From Glandiceps talaboti (Eukaryota > Hemichordata > Enteropneusta > Spengelidae), in contig NC_135564.1 in NCBI RefSeq assembly GCF_964340395.1, positions 21,708,942 through 21,772,941 on the forward strand: a stretch of DNA of 64,000 nt, in the 5' to 3' direction. Of this stretch, positions 42,044-54,053 are shown piece by piece (position 1 is the first letter of the stretch; every line of letters starts with the position of its first letter). The notes beneath the pieces are model-generated. The model was not told where the DNA came from. It saw only the letters and a list, made by a program, of their open reading frames with translations, and made no database searches. The position numbers were made by a program, and so were the translations under genes.

Positions 42044-42185
42044 TAACACTGTGATTTTGGTGTAGATACACTGAGCACTCATCTAAAGCAGAACATTCAT
42101 CACTACCCGCATAACAGGCCAACCTTCACAAATACATAACACAATATCTGTGTTCCATAACACTAAGATACAAATGAATCTATGT

Positions 42186-45100
42186 TTATTTTTTAGATGA
42201 CACATAATAAGAATACTTATAAAGCTGGCAGTGTTTCCTGTGATTACTAAGTGCACCTGGATGTGTAAACTTCTTTTGACAAACCTGACATTTAAAGTTA
42301 CCTTGCTTGTCATGTATAATTCGTTTATGATTGGCCAAATGTGATGCATGCATAAATGACTGATTACATACATCACACTTGTGACGTATACCGCCCCCTT
42401 TGTGATTGATTTGAATATGTCTCTTTAAACTATACCGGGTAACGTACATTTGGCCACATCTGTTACATTTATACATGCCTGACTCCTGCTGATATTTCAC
42501 TTCTTCTTCTACATCTTTCAGAGTTTTGTGACTTGATCGGATGTGAGCTTCCAGATCTGAGACTGTTCGGTAACAGATTCTGCATTCATTTTGTGTTGGC
42601 TTGGAAGGCTTGTTGTGAGTAGTTCGATGTATCAAGGTGTGATTGGGAAACTCATCTCTCGTTACAATGTCATTACATTTTGTACAAATAACTTTTTCTG
42701 TATCAATAACTTGGTAAAACTTACAATTGCACTTCTGACATATACATGGAAGACATTCAATACCAACTATTCCTTTATCAGTTTCATTATCTTCATTTTC
42801 CTCTCCGCCATCACCCTTGTTGCCATGGTTACTGTTTCTTTCTGTGCCTCCATTTTTGATTTGATCATCATTTTCTTTTTGTAGTGTCTCGCCACCAACA
42901 ACACATAGTTGTGGTTTACCTACCACTGTATTTTTGGGTCTTTGCCAACATTTGGAACATAGACAACTAAGTGTGTCTCTTTCTTTGGAGAATCCCAGCT
43001 CAAATCGGATAAGACACACTGGACATTTGTGTGAGATTTTAGCAGCATTGATGGTGACTGGTGAATTTTTCTTGACTCTACAGACAAACTGAGCATGACA
43101 GTTTGGACATTTTTGGAACACAGTATGGCAGTCTGGAATACTTTCTACAGTACAGTGTGAGGGCAGCATACAAAGCCATGTCTGTTTCATTTTACCCGAT
43201 TTATCTTTACTTCCATCTTTCTGTTGAGTTTCAGAACTTGACTCAGGTTGGTTTTCTGATGATAAAGTTGTGTTACTCACTTCAGTGGTGTGTATGCTAT
43301 CAACATTTTGTTCAGATTTGTCTCCTGTTACATCTAGATTTGTAGATATCATGGCATCATCAGTAGAAGGACCATCAATACCTTCACTGCTCTCATCACC
43401 TTCCACAATTTTCAAGCAATTGTCACTTAGGTCTCCATTTGAACTTGTTTCACCTATTTCTGAAGTTCTGTCCTTATGTTCCCCTTCATGTTGAAAGGTA
43501 CATGCTCCTGTTGCAGGGTGTTGTGAAATTACATCTGTTGATTTAGAGACAGTTGGCACTGAGTCTTCCTCATGTTCAGCTCTCCTATCTTTTTCTTCTG
43601 ACCTTGACCTCAACTCTGAAGGTGACCTTTCTCTCAGTGGTGATGCTGTGGTTGAATGGGAAGATCTCCTACAAAGGAAACCCCTTTGAGATAGATCCTC
43701 ATGTTCTCTCATGATGTCAGCAAGGAACATATCAGGATTCACACAGCGATGAAATCCAGCAATGTGTCTTCGTAAGGTTGGTATGTCTCTGAAGAAATAA
43801 AGGCATAAAACACACCTGTATTTGGCAACTACAAGTTTGTTGGTTTTACCCATTGCTCGCACCTTGCTTTCATGAGATATACTATTCATGGGACGTGAAG
43901 AATGGTCACGAGTCACATGAAAAGACAGACGTAGTTTGGTTGAGAACTTTAGAGTGCAGTATTGACAGTGGTATTGTTTTGCTATCTTTTCTGTCATTCT
44001 AATTATCTGATCAGTATCTAGACTTGATTCATCCATTTTCTCTGATTCTGCAGCAGCTGTTATTGTTGTTATACTTGGCACAGCTGTTCCATCAGTTGTA
44101 CTTGTCATGGCTGTTCCATCAGTTGATTTCTCCATCATTATCATTTGCTGTACCGGTAAAGTGCTGCCTTGTAAATTCATCACTGGTTCTGAAGGTGAGC
44201 TTGAAACTGACAGGGGTTGAGGTGGCTGGTTTGCCTGGACTATGGTTGACATAGTAACTGTTTGTGTATGTACTGGTGCCATGACAATGGGCTGTATTCC
44301 AGTGGCTTGGTTGAAAGTGGTTGAAATAGATGGCATCACAGCTTGGGTGACAGTTGGTACTAGAGGAGCTGTAGTAGGTGCAGGTAATGGTGCAGGAGTA
44401 AGAGTAGCTGCAGTATTTACAGTTGTACTGACTGCAACAGATGCTACAACTGGGGCTGAAGTAGATGGCATAATTGGGGCTGTAGTAGCTGAACTAGCTG
44501 ACATTGGAACTGCAACATAAGAGCTATCCTTAGTTTGAGTAGTACAAGTCTCATGTCTTGGTAGAAGTACTCGGTATTTAGGATCATTGTATTCAAGGAA
44601 TGGTTGCAGAGAAAATGAATTTGCAATAGTGAGATGACTTGATGGTTCACTCTGTTTCTTATCCTCATCTTCTAGTGTCCCTGCGATTCTTGCAGCTCTT
44701 CGTTTTCTAGACACTCTCTGTGGCAGGTCACCTTGATGCAATCTTTTCTTTTTAGTCCCCATACTTCTATGTTTAAAATTCACTATCGGAAGTTCAACCA
44801 TCTCACTGACTGAGCCTGATTCTCCAACAGGAATACTTGTGACAGTTTGCCAAGACCCTGGCGTTGGTGGTGTGTAAATACGTTGCATCTTTACTCCATG
44901 CCTGTCTTCAAGATGTCTGTAGTATGTCCCTTCATATGCAAACACTTTACAACAGTACTTGCACTTCTTGACATCTCGCATGGGAATGTTTTCATTTTTG
45001 TGAGCCATTTTTAAATGACCACTTAGAGTTCCAGAATGGTTGTATGCTTTGCCACACAGATGACACTTATATGGTCTCAAATCGTAATGTTTGTTCATAT

Positions 45101-47893
45101 GTTCTTTTAAATGGTATGATAGATGAAATGTCTTACCACAGACATTACATTTAAATCTTCTATCCTCAATGTGTGATGGATAGTGTCTATTGTAGTTACG
45201 TACACATCCAAATAAACGTCCACATTCCTCACACTCTAACTGGCCATCAGCACGATGTATTGGATTTCTACTTCTCCCACTTGGTTCCATTCCGACTTCT
45301 TCCTCATCATCTTCACCTCCTTCACTTTCACTAGGCACATAATCAGAATCATTCTTGTCACATTCAGGTTCTGTATTTGTATCACTTTGTTCAGTAGTTG
45401 CCGTAGTTACTATATCTTGGTTCAGCTGTTGGTGACCATGTTCTAGCACATCACTTTGTCCTGCTGTATTATCCTTTTCTGTCTCTATGGCGATGGCATA
45501 ATTCATCTCTTCACTCTCACCACCTTGTGAGACTTCATTCTTCACGGGTTCATCCTTAATGCTAACAGCTACATAAACACTCTCTGTAACATTCTCATTA
45601 TCATTGCTTGTTGCTTGGATACCACCTCCTTCAGGTCCTGGAGATGAAGGTTCTCTTTTGATTTGCATTTCTTTACCATCAATGATGACCTTGTTGTCCA
45701 TATTAACATGTGAAAGCAAGTTACCAGGTGTTGGTGTGTCTGTCAAATCTTTCACTGCAGTGTTTGTGCCAATGTTTTGTTGAGTTGCTGCTGTTGGAAC
45801 CGGCAAAGTTTTGTCACTTTGTTCATTTTGTATTCCATCTTTGTTTCCATCCTGTATATTTGCCATAGTAGACTTACTTGACTGAGTACCTTTCAACTTG
45901 TCAGGATTTGTCTTACTTTGTTGTCCAGTAGGCAATGTCTTATCAGACGGCTTTTCAGTGAACAGATCCACTTTTCTTACTTTTGATAAATCTGTCACAT
46001 CCATGACAACTCTGGCAACTTTAGGTGTTACAGATTGTTGTGCATTAGTACGAGATCTTTGTCTTTGTGAATAATGACTTGGTAATATTACTGCTGGCTT
46101 TGATGTCGGTTTTTTGGCTAGAATTCGTCCTCCAATGGGTCGACTCAGTCGTGGTATTGCAACTTTTCCATTAATGCATGGAACTATGGCTGTCATTTCA
46201 TCTTTGGAGGTAGTTGGCGAGTCTGGTTCCTGAACCGCTGGAGGAGGGTGATTCCGTGGCGATCTCCTGGTTGGTGCCAGTCTATCTGAGTTGCTTTCAG
46301 ACACTGTTAAATTAGTAGGCTTGGAGTTAGTAACAGTTGATGTTACAGTACTCGTTAACTGTGGTACACTCACAATCTGAGGTTGGATCAAGTTTGTTGG
46401 TTGATTGGATTGCTGGGTTTGAGACCAAGGCTGAACTATTGAAGAACTAATGGTACTTGATTGTTGAAATGCTGGGATGACAAGAGACTGTGTTGGGATG
46501 GTGTTTGTGGTGACTCCACTGATTGATGTAATAACAGGTGATGATACTGGTGGGGCTTTAGCTACTACTGCTGGTTGGATCATACTGGGTGTTTGGGGAG
46601 CTGGTCTGATTATACTGGGTGTTTGGGGAGCTGGTCTGATCATACTGGGTGTTTGGGAAGCTGGTCTGATTATACTGGGTGTTTGGGGAGCTGGTCTGAT
46701 CATACTGGGTGTTTTGGGAGCTGGTCTGATCATACTGGGTGTTTGGGGAGCTGGTCTGATCATACTGGGTGTTTTGGGAGTTGGTCTGATCATACTGGGT
46801 GTTTGGGGAGCTGGTCTGATCATACTGGGTGTTTGGGAAGTTTGTACTCGAGGAGTCATCATTGGTACTACAGTTGATGTAATACCAGTTGCAGAAATAT
46901 TACTTGTAGAAGTCCCTACTGTAACAGGGTTTGATGAAACAACTGTAGCTGCTGGGATAGTGACTGTAGTTGATGACACACTTTTCATTGTATTCTGTAC
47001 CATACTGACTGGAACATAAGTCGCCATGCTTTGAGCTGGCATACTACTTGGTAAGATGTTTGTCACATTTGAACTTCCGGTGGCAATGTTTCCTGACATT
47101 GACCCTACAACAGTAGCACCAGGGGGTGCAACATTGGCAACAACAATTATTGGTGCTGTGGTATTGGTTGGCGTTGGCATTCCACTACTGGCTACTGGCA
47201 TTATGTACTGGATTTGTGGTTGGGTGCCTGTGTTAGTAACAGGACTAGCCATCATAATACCAGAAGGCAACTGTGGTAAAGCTGTTACTGGTTGCTGAGC
47301 AGGTGTGATTTGTTGAACATTACCACCAGGTGTATTCATTGGTGCTGTTGTCATCTGTACAGGTGTTGACATTTGTACTGGTGTCGCTACCTGAATTGGT
47401 GCTGTCATCTGTACTGGCACTGTTGGAGCTACAGATGTGGCAACATTGGACATTGTTGGTGTGACAGAGACTGGGGTTGTTAAACTCCCGCAAGGACTAG
47501 GAATGGTTACTGGTGCACCTGGATCTCTTGGAAGGATAACTCTACGGTGCTGCATCTGTAACTGTGAACTTGTCAGACCCTTACAACGAGATAGATGTTT
47601 CATCAAAGAACGTGTTAGAAACTCTTTCTTACAATAATTACAATGAGTTGTTCCCATATCTCGGGTTGGACGACTGCGGAAGTATAATTTGCCACACTTT
47701 TTCTCATGTCTCTTCATGGAACTACGAGTTGAGAATATAGCCTTACATTTCCAGCACTGGACCTCAGGATTAGCTGGCCTATGTTCCTTGGCTTTTTTAG
47801 CTTTCTCTTCCCGACATCTATGAGAATGAATTTTTAGTCCTCCAATACTCATGAATGACCTACCACAGTATCTACACATAGGACGACCATCTT
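42186..47893 (-). CDS. last and largest exon of a multi-zinc-finger nuclear protein
   Basis: Encodes about 1,902 residues to a TAA stop; an AATAAA overlaps the stop. It starts at an acceptor (tgtttatag) in phase 1, so the ATG at 47912 is intronic. Residue numbers count from 47912. Three CCHC-type fingers (about 13-110) are followed by a long Ser/Thr/Pro/Gln-rich stretch (about 150-850) with nine TPSMIRPAPQ-type decapeptides (357-447) and sumoylation-like sites IKREPSSP and IKDEP. Four C2H2 fingers (about 893-1005) follow an acidic GEDDEEEVG segment. Two more fingers are at about 1316-1388, a cysteine-rich zinc-ribbon-like part at about 1585-1655, CxxC modules and a short finger at 1720-1795, and three C-terminal fingers at 1814-1892. 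The role is probably DNA-binding transcription or chromatin regulation in the nucleus. I do not recognise the orthologue. Confidence 0.93.
46571..46841 (-). repeat. in-frame 30 bp coding minisatellite, 9 copies
   Basis: Within the zinc-finger CDS, nine tandem 30 bp units encode TPSMIRPAPQ-like decapeptides with K/Q, M/I, A/T and P/S substitutions. The unit length keeps the frame. Most differences change an amino acid, so selection looks relaxed or on composition only. Confidence 0.95.
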
Positions 47894-50800
47894 CTATAAA
47901 CAACAAAAACAAAACAGTAATCTGTAAATTAACAATTCACTCAATAGTTTCATTTTTTTCTTTGACATTTTTATTTCGACTGAGGAACAACTATTTACAT
48001 CTCTCAGTACAGTATGTTTAATGATTTGCCTACCTTATCACCACCACCGTACCACCACCTTGCCACTACCTTACCACTCACTACCTTACCACCACCTTAA
48101 CCAAAGTTAAAATTGGTTTTGATTACAACTCAGCTTTAGTTTTTTTAAATGAAGTAATGATACAAAAACTGGCTTGAAACTCAACTAACTTTGTACCTCA
48201 ATGAACTTGTTTAAGAAGTCTGACACAAATTGTGACTAAATTTTGACGTTGCTGTCATGTTTATTTTTAATGTTGCCATGGTTTCATTTGTCATATTACT
48301 TATTAAACTTACTCATGCATTCACATCTACTCATCCATATAGTACTAGTTTACTACAAATGTTAACTTTTCACGTAACAAATAGTAAAGTACAGTTAGAA
48401 ATAAGTGTGTGATTTGACAGTGAAATAAGTGTGTGATTTGACAGTGAAATAAGTGTGTGATTTGACAGTGAAATAAGTGTGTGATTTGACGGTGAAATAA
48501 GTGTGTGATTTGACAGTGAAATAAGTGTGTGATTTGACAGTGAAATAAGTGTGTGATTTGACGGTGAAATAAGTGTGTGATTTGACAGTGAAATAAGTGT
48601 GTGATTTGACAGTGAAATAAGTGTGTGATTTGACAGTAAAATAAGTGTGTGATTTGACAGTGAAATAAGTGTGTGATTTGACGGTGAAATAAGTGTGTGA
48701 TTTGACGGTGAAATAAGTGTGTGATTTGACAGTGAAATAAGTGTGTGATTTGACAGTGAAATAAGTGTGTGATTTGACAGTGAAATAAGTGTGTGATTTG
48801 ACGGTGAAATAAGTGTGTGATTTGACAGTGAAATAAGTGTGTGATTTGACAGTGAAATAAGTGTGTGATTTGACAGTGAAATAAGTGTGTGATTTGACAG
48901 TGAAATAAGTGTGTGATTTGACAGTGAAATAAGTGTGTGATTTGACAGTGAAATAAGTGTGTGATTTGACAGTGAAATAAGTGTGTGATTTGACAGTGAA
49001 ATAAGTGTGTGATTTGACAGTGAAATAAGTGTGTGATTTGACAGTGAAATAAGTGTGTGATTTGACAGTGAAATAAGTGTGTGATTTGACAGTGAAATAA
49101 GTGTGTGATTTGACAGTGAAATAAGTGTGTGACTTGACAGTGAAATAAGTGTGTGATTTGACAGTGAAATAAGTGTGTGATTTGACAGTGAAATAAGTGT
49201 GTGATTTGACGGTGAAATAAGTGTGTGATTTGATGGTGAAATAAGTGTGTGATTTGATGGTGAAATAAGTGTGTGATTTGACAGTGAAATAAGTGTGTGA
49301 TTTGACAGTGAAATAAGTGTGTGATTTGACAGTGAAATAAGTGTGTGATTTGACAGTGAAATAAGTGTGTGATTTGACGGTGAAATAAGTGTGTGATTTG
49401 ACAGTGAAATAAGTGTGTGATTTGACGGTGAAATAAGTGTGTGATTTGACGGTGAAATAAGTGTGTGATTTGACAGTGAAATAAGTGTGTGATTTGACAG
49501 TGAAATAAGTGTGTGATTTGACAGTGAAATAAGTGTGTGATTTGACAGTGAAATAAGTGTGTGATTTGACGGTGAAATAAGTGTGTGATTTGACAGTGAA
49601 ATAAGTGTGTGATTTGACAGTGAAATAAGTGTGTGATTTGACAGTGAAATAAGTGTGTGATTTGACAGTGAAATAAGTGTGATTTGACGGTGAAATAAGT
49701 GTGTGATTTGACAGTGAAATAAGTGTGTGATTTGACAGTGAAATAAGTGTGTGATTTGACAGTGAAATAAGTGTGTGATTTGACAGTGAAATAAGTGTGT
49801 GATTTGACAGTGAAATAAGTGTGTGATTTGACAGTGAAATAAGTGTGTGATTTGACAGTGAAATAAGTGTGTGATTTGACAGTGAAATAAGTGTGTGATT
49901 TGACAGTGAAATAAGTGTGTGATTTGACAGTGAAATAAGTGTGTGATTTGACAGTGAAATAAGTGTGTGATTTGACAGTGAAATAAGTGTGTGATTTGAC
50001 AGTGAAATAAGTGTGTGATTTGACGGTGAAATAAGTGTGTGATTTGACAGTGAAATAAGTGTGTGATTTGATGGTGAAATAAGTGTGTGATTTGACAGTG
50101 AAATAAGTGTGTGATTTGACGGTGAAATAAGTGTGTGATTTGATGGTGAAATAAGTGTGTGATTTGACGGTGAAATAAGTGTGTGATTTGACAGTGAAAT
50201 AAGTGTGTGATTTGACAGTGAAATAAGTGTGTGATTTGATGGTGAAATAAGTGTGTGATTTGATGGTGAAATAAGTGTGTGATTTGATGGTGAAATAAGT
50301 GTGTGATTTGACAGTGAAATAAGTGTGTGATTTGACAGTGAAATAAGTGTGTGATTTGACAGTGAAATAAGTGTGTGATTTGACAGTGAAATAAGTGTGT
50401 GATTTGACGGTGAAATAAGTGTGTGATTTGACAGTGAAATAAGTGTGATTTGACGGTGAAATAAGTGTGTGATTTGACAGTGAAATAAGTGTGTGATTTG
50501 ACAGTGAAATAAGTGTGTGATTTGACAGTGAAATAAGTGTGTGATTTGACAGTGAAATAAGTGTGTGATTTGACAGTGAAATAAGTGTGTGATTTGACAG
50601 TGAAATAAGTGTGTGATTTGACAGTGAAATAAGTGTGTGATTTGACAGTGAAATAAGTGTGTGATTTGACAGTGAAATAAGTGTGTGATTTGACAGTGAA
50701 ATAAGTGTGTGATTTGACAGTGAAATAAGTGTGTGATTTGACAGTGAAATAAGTGTGTGATTTGATGGTGAAATAAGTGTGTGATTTGATGGTGAAATAA

Positions 50801-50895
50801 GTGTGTGATTTGACAGTGAAATAAGTGTGTGATTTGACGGTGAAATTATAACTAACAAACAAATGACATGAATAAAAGACTAGATATTTTCTTAC
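47894..50895 (-). other. intron of the zinc-finger gene, mostly a 24 bp array
   Basis: Minus-strand intron of about 3.0 kb with donor gtaaga at 50895 and acceptor tatag at 47898-47894, splitting a codon after its first base (A|AA, Lys). About 80 percent of it is the 24 bp array; the rest is AT-rich unique DNA next to the acceptor. Confidence 0.85.
48398..50846. repeat. 24 bp minisatellite array, about 102 copies, inside an intron
   Basis: Unit gaaataagtgtgtgatttga plus cagt, 24 bp, very homogeneous. The main variation is gacagt/gacggt/gatggt. Two units lack gt (22 bp, near 49678 and 50444), which changes which frame stays open. On the minus strand it makes apparent 837- and 876-codon open frames of an eight-residue repeat. 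One of these also runs through the real exon at 50896-50999, but in a different frame from the spliced gene. Confidence 0.97.
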
Positions 50896-50999
50896 TGTAA
50901 GTATAACTCCAACCAAACTGTGATGATCCACCCTCACTGTCATCTTCTCCAGTTTTATCTTCCTCTGTACCCTCCTCCATGCCATCCTCAGGATGTTCA
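50896..50999 (-). CDS. zinc-finger gene, acidic internal exon
   Basis: 104 nt. On the minus strand an acceptor tattcag precedes T|GAA and the donor A|gtaaga follows TAC. It encodes EHPEDGMEEGTEEDKTGEDD, then SEGGSSQFGWSYTY, strongly acidic and probably disordered. It enters in phase 2 (AG+T makes Ser with the upstream exon) and leaves in phase 1 (A+AA makes Lys with the last exon). Both joins are open and give SYTYKDGRPMCRYCGRSF at the first finger. A chance long frame through this exon and the 24 bp array uses a different phase. Confidence 0.85.
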
Positions 51000-51169
51000 C
51001 TGAATATATATGTGTGTGTGGTGGGGAGGTAAAGATTGGAATTAGTAGACTGTCAGAAAATAATCTACTTTGATTGAAACTATTTAAAATACCGCCAATG
51101 GCGTTGTAGCACAGTACAGTTTTTAAAAATGTTTATTCATATGCTAGTCCATGCTAACAATAGGTGTTC

Positions 51170-51840
51170 ATTTGCTGAATGACTATCAAGTTGCCTATCC
51201 AACCATGTTGCTATATTTACAATTTACGCTGTCATTTGGCTGTTGCTATGGGCGTGGTCATGTTGTTAGATATATATTTGCATACATTTGTGTAAGTTTA
51301 CGTTGTGTATGAATTCCTGATATTATCTTTGCAATATACGTGATCATTTGGCTGTTGCTATGGGCGTGGTCTTGTTGCTAGGTATATTTACATACATTTT
51401 TTTTGAACGTTTTTTCAATTGTCTATTAATCCCCGTTGTAATCTTCACAATATATGTGATCATTTGGCTGTTGCTATGGGTGTGGTCTCATTGCTAGACA
51501 CATTTATATACATTTTTTGAATGTTTATTTATGTCTTTCTATTCCTGTTATCTTTGCAATATACATGATTATTTGGCTGTTGCTATGGGTGTGGTCTTGT
51601 TGCTAGGCAAATTTACATACATTTTTTGAATATTTATTCAATTGTCTATTAAACCCTGTTGTTATCTTTGTGAAATACACGACTGTATGGCTGTTGCTAT
51701 GGGCGTGGTCATGGTTGCTAGGGTATTTGCAAACATTTTTTGAATGTTTACTCACTTGCCTACCAGATGATATTATTTGACCAAAATATACTGCCATTTG
51801 GTTGTTGCTAAGGGCGTGGTCATGGTTGCTAGGGCCAATC
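51170..51840. repeat. degenerate 109-116 bp tandem repeat, 6 copies
   Basis: Six copies of a phrase built around ggctgttgctatgggcgtgg, starting at 51238, 51350, 51466, 51575, 51689 and 51800, each followed by ttgctagg-like text, catttttt and gaatgtttattca. Copies are clearly diverged, so this array is older than the minisatellites nearby. Confidence 0.85.
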
Positions 51841-51869
51841 TTGTCAAAATGTTTTGAAGACAATCTGCA

Positions 51870-52378
51870 AAATAACACTTTCAGAAACATCTCACCAAGT
51901 TTCAGACTCACTGACCAAGTACTTTTTGAGATATAAGTTTTTGACCAAAAATAAACATTTTTACACCTAATTTGCATATCACTCATAGAATCATTGTATG
52001 CATTATATTACTTTGTCCATACATCCCTAGATGCATTCCCATTAAATTTCAGCCCAATCTGCTCAGTAGTTTTGGAATTATAGATTTTTAACCAAAAGAC
52101 ACATTTTTAGCCCTAATTGGCATATTACTGATGGCATCATCATGTCATGAACAAATCTTACTTTACACCCCCTTAACAATGTTCCCACCAAATTTCGCAC
52201 CAATCTGCCCAGCAGTTTCTGAGTTTAAGTTTTTTGACCAAAAATCACATTTTTTGACCCAAATCACACACCTGTGATGCGATCATTTTGATTTGAACAA
52301 TTTCCCAAGTAGACACCCAAGGTAATGGACCCACCAAATATCATGGCAATCAGTTCAGCAGTTTTTGACTTTAAGTTG

Positions 52379-52436
<58 letters not shown>

Positions 52437-52573
52437 GACAGACAGACAGACACACAGACAGACAGACAGACAGACACACACACACACACACAGACAGACA
52501 GGCAGGCAGACAGACAGACAGACGCCAGGCAATCCCTATAGCACTACTGAACCTCAGTTCAGTTGTGCTAAAA
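51870..52573 (+). mobile_element. hairpin-ended repeat element, copy 1 (possible Helitron-like 3' end)
   Basis: Four degenerate units of about 150 bp (near 51885, 52045, 52190 and 52335) each have a phrase like ccaccaaatttcrcaccaat, ctg.ycagcagttt and aagttttttgacc. A (CA)n/(CAGA)n microsatellite follows (52382-52522). The end is cctatagcac, a perfect 7 bp stem with 4 base loop (52546-52563), tgtg, and CTAA (52568-52571). The same terminal text recurs at 58.5 kb. The hairpin followed by CTRR resembles Helitron ends, though the spacer here is short. Confidence 0.45.
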
Positions 52574-52822
52574 ATGTATCTAGTGTGGAATATGATGTAA
52601 ATTAGTATTCCATTATGCTAATTAAAGTGTTACCAGCAGTAGCTAGTAGGGGTTTAGGTGAAAACCCAGCTGATCAAGTCTCTGGAGAAAATGTGTTTAC
52701 TGAATGAAATCTGCCACATAAAGATTAATACTGACAAATAGCCAAGGAGGTAGTTTGGTAAAAGTGATAGTGACAGTATTTTCTGACTAATTAGCAAACT
52801 ATGACAATATTGCTAGATTTAC

Positions 52823-52974
52823 CTCAATTCATCAGTCTCCAAACCATCCTTCGATAACAAACCATCATCTTCTGTGTCATCATAATCATCATCCTCTCTT
52901 GACCCTTGACCTTCAAGGTCATCTCTTGACCCTTCACCTTCAAGGTCATCTTCATTTCCCTCCTCAGCTATGAC
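52823..52974 (-). CDS. zinc-finger gene, acidic internal exon with a duplicated 9-residue motif
   Basis: 152 nt. On the minus strand, acceptor ccatag precedes GTC ATA GCT and donor gtaaat follows TTG AG. It encodes VIAEEGNEDDLEGEGSRDDL, then EGQGSREDDDYDDTEDDGLL and SKDGLETDEL. The segment DDLEGEGSR is immediately repeated as DDLEGQGSR (a 27 bp duplication). Very acidic and likely disordered. It enters in phase 0 and leaves in phase 2, agreeing with both neighbours. Polyacidic stretches of this kind are common in chromatin and transcription proteins, but specific function is not implied. Confidence 0.85.
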
Positions 52975-54053
52975 CTATGGTTATTTAACAAAACAGATAA
53001 TATTCACAATACATGTACATCTACTTCTACTTCTGTACTGTGTAAACATCCAACATGGATTAAAATTACACAGGTGTAACACTGGTGGCATCCTTTAGTC
53101 AGATGAGTATGGTCTATGAGACCAGTGATATCAGTGCTGGTGAAGGCAGATTTCAAATGATTTATTGTTTGCTTGTTGGATAGATAATGTAGATCTGGTA
53201 GTATTAATATCAGATGTCATCTTTGTGTCAAAGTAACCAATATTCGGAATAGATTGTGAAGTATTCAGTGTGGTACATCAATTTTGTCTTTATTACTATT
53301 AATGATAAAATTATACATCCCAATTATTATATTGCATATTTCTTGCATTCAAAATTTTATGAAGACAAAACTTCATAGCAACCCATTTCTATTGTATCCT
53401 ACTGATAATATGGTAACCCAATGGTACCCATTTCTGTAGCCCACTGATAACATGGTAACCCAGTGGTACCCATTTCTGTAGCCCACTGATAACATGGCAA
53501 CCCAATGGTACCCATTTCTGTAGCCCACTGATAACATGGTAACCCAATGGTACCCATTTCTGTAGCCCACTGATAATATGGTAACCCAATGGTAACCATT
53601 TCTGTAGCCCACTGATAACATGGTAACCCAGTGGTACCCATTTCTGTAGCCCACTGATAACATGGTAACCCAATGGTACCCATTTCTGTAGCCCACTGAT
53701 AACATGGTAACCCAATGGTACCCATTTCTGTAGCCCACTGATAACATGGTAACCCAATGGTACCCATTTCTGGAGCCGACTGATAACATGGTAATCCAAT
53801 GGTACCCATTTCTGTAGCCCACTGATAACATAGTAACCCAATGGTACCCATTTCTGGAGCCGACTGATAACATGTTATCAAATGCTTTTCACACTATAGC
53901 ACACTGACTGAATGTTACCACAGTTGTACTCTTTCTATCACCCACCAATGAATGATACTGGTACCCAATTGATACAGCCAGATACTGGCACCCATTTCTA
54001 TATCCCAGGATGTTATCATCCCTAAGAGGCTACCATATAAATGTAAAACATAC
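52975..54053 (-). other. zinc-finger gene intron with a 42 bp array
   Basis: Minus-strand intron with donor gtatgt at 54053 and acceptor ccatag at 52980-52975, phase 0. Besides the 12-copy 42 bp array it contains unique AT-rich DNA only. Confidence 0.8.
53379..53873. repeat. 42 bp minisatellite, about 12 copies, intronic
   Basis: Unit ccactgataacatggtaacc plus caatggtacccatttctgtagc, 42 bp. Variants include catggc, aatatgg and ggagccgactg. Periodic open frames on the minus strand in all three phases are artefacts. Confidence 0.96.

Larger units (their letters stand above)
51000..52822 (-). other. zinc-finger gene intron containing a mobile-element copy
   Basis: Minus-strand intron with donor gtaaatc at 52822 and acceptor tattcag at 51000. 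Most of it is the hairpin-ended element copy 1 with nested degenerate tandem repeats and a CA/CAGA microsatellite. Confidence 0.8.

Noticed and set aside
42185-42190. AATAAA overlapping the zinc-finger stop codon as the polyadenylation signal
   Set aside because: Cleavage there would leave almost no 3' UTR; a downstream signal near 41310 is more plausible, though unproven.
46477-47019. 180-codon plus-strand open frame opposite the zinc-finger CDS
   Set aside because: Shadow of the in-frame 30 bp decapeptide repeat and neighbouring low-complexity coding sequence on the minus strand.
47893-47912. ATG at 47912 as start of the 1,908-codon zinc-finger frame
   Set aside because: It lies in the pyrimidine-rich acceptor region of an intron; three upstream exons join in matching phase, so the protein starts further 5'.
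48345-51000. 837- and 876-codon minus-strand open frames
   Set aside because: 24 bp intronic array. The part at 50896-51000 overlaps a true exon but in a different reading phase from the spliced gene.
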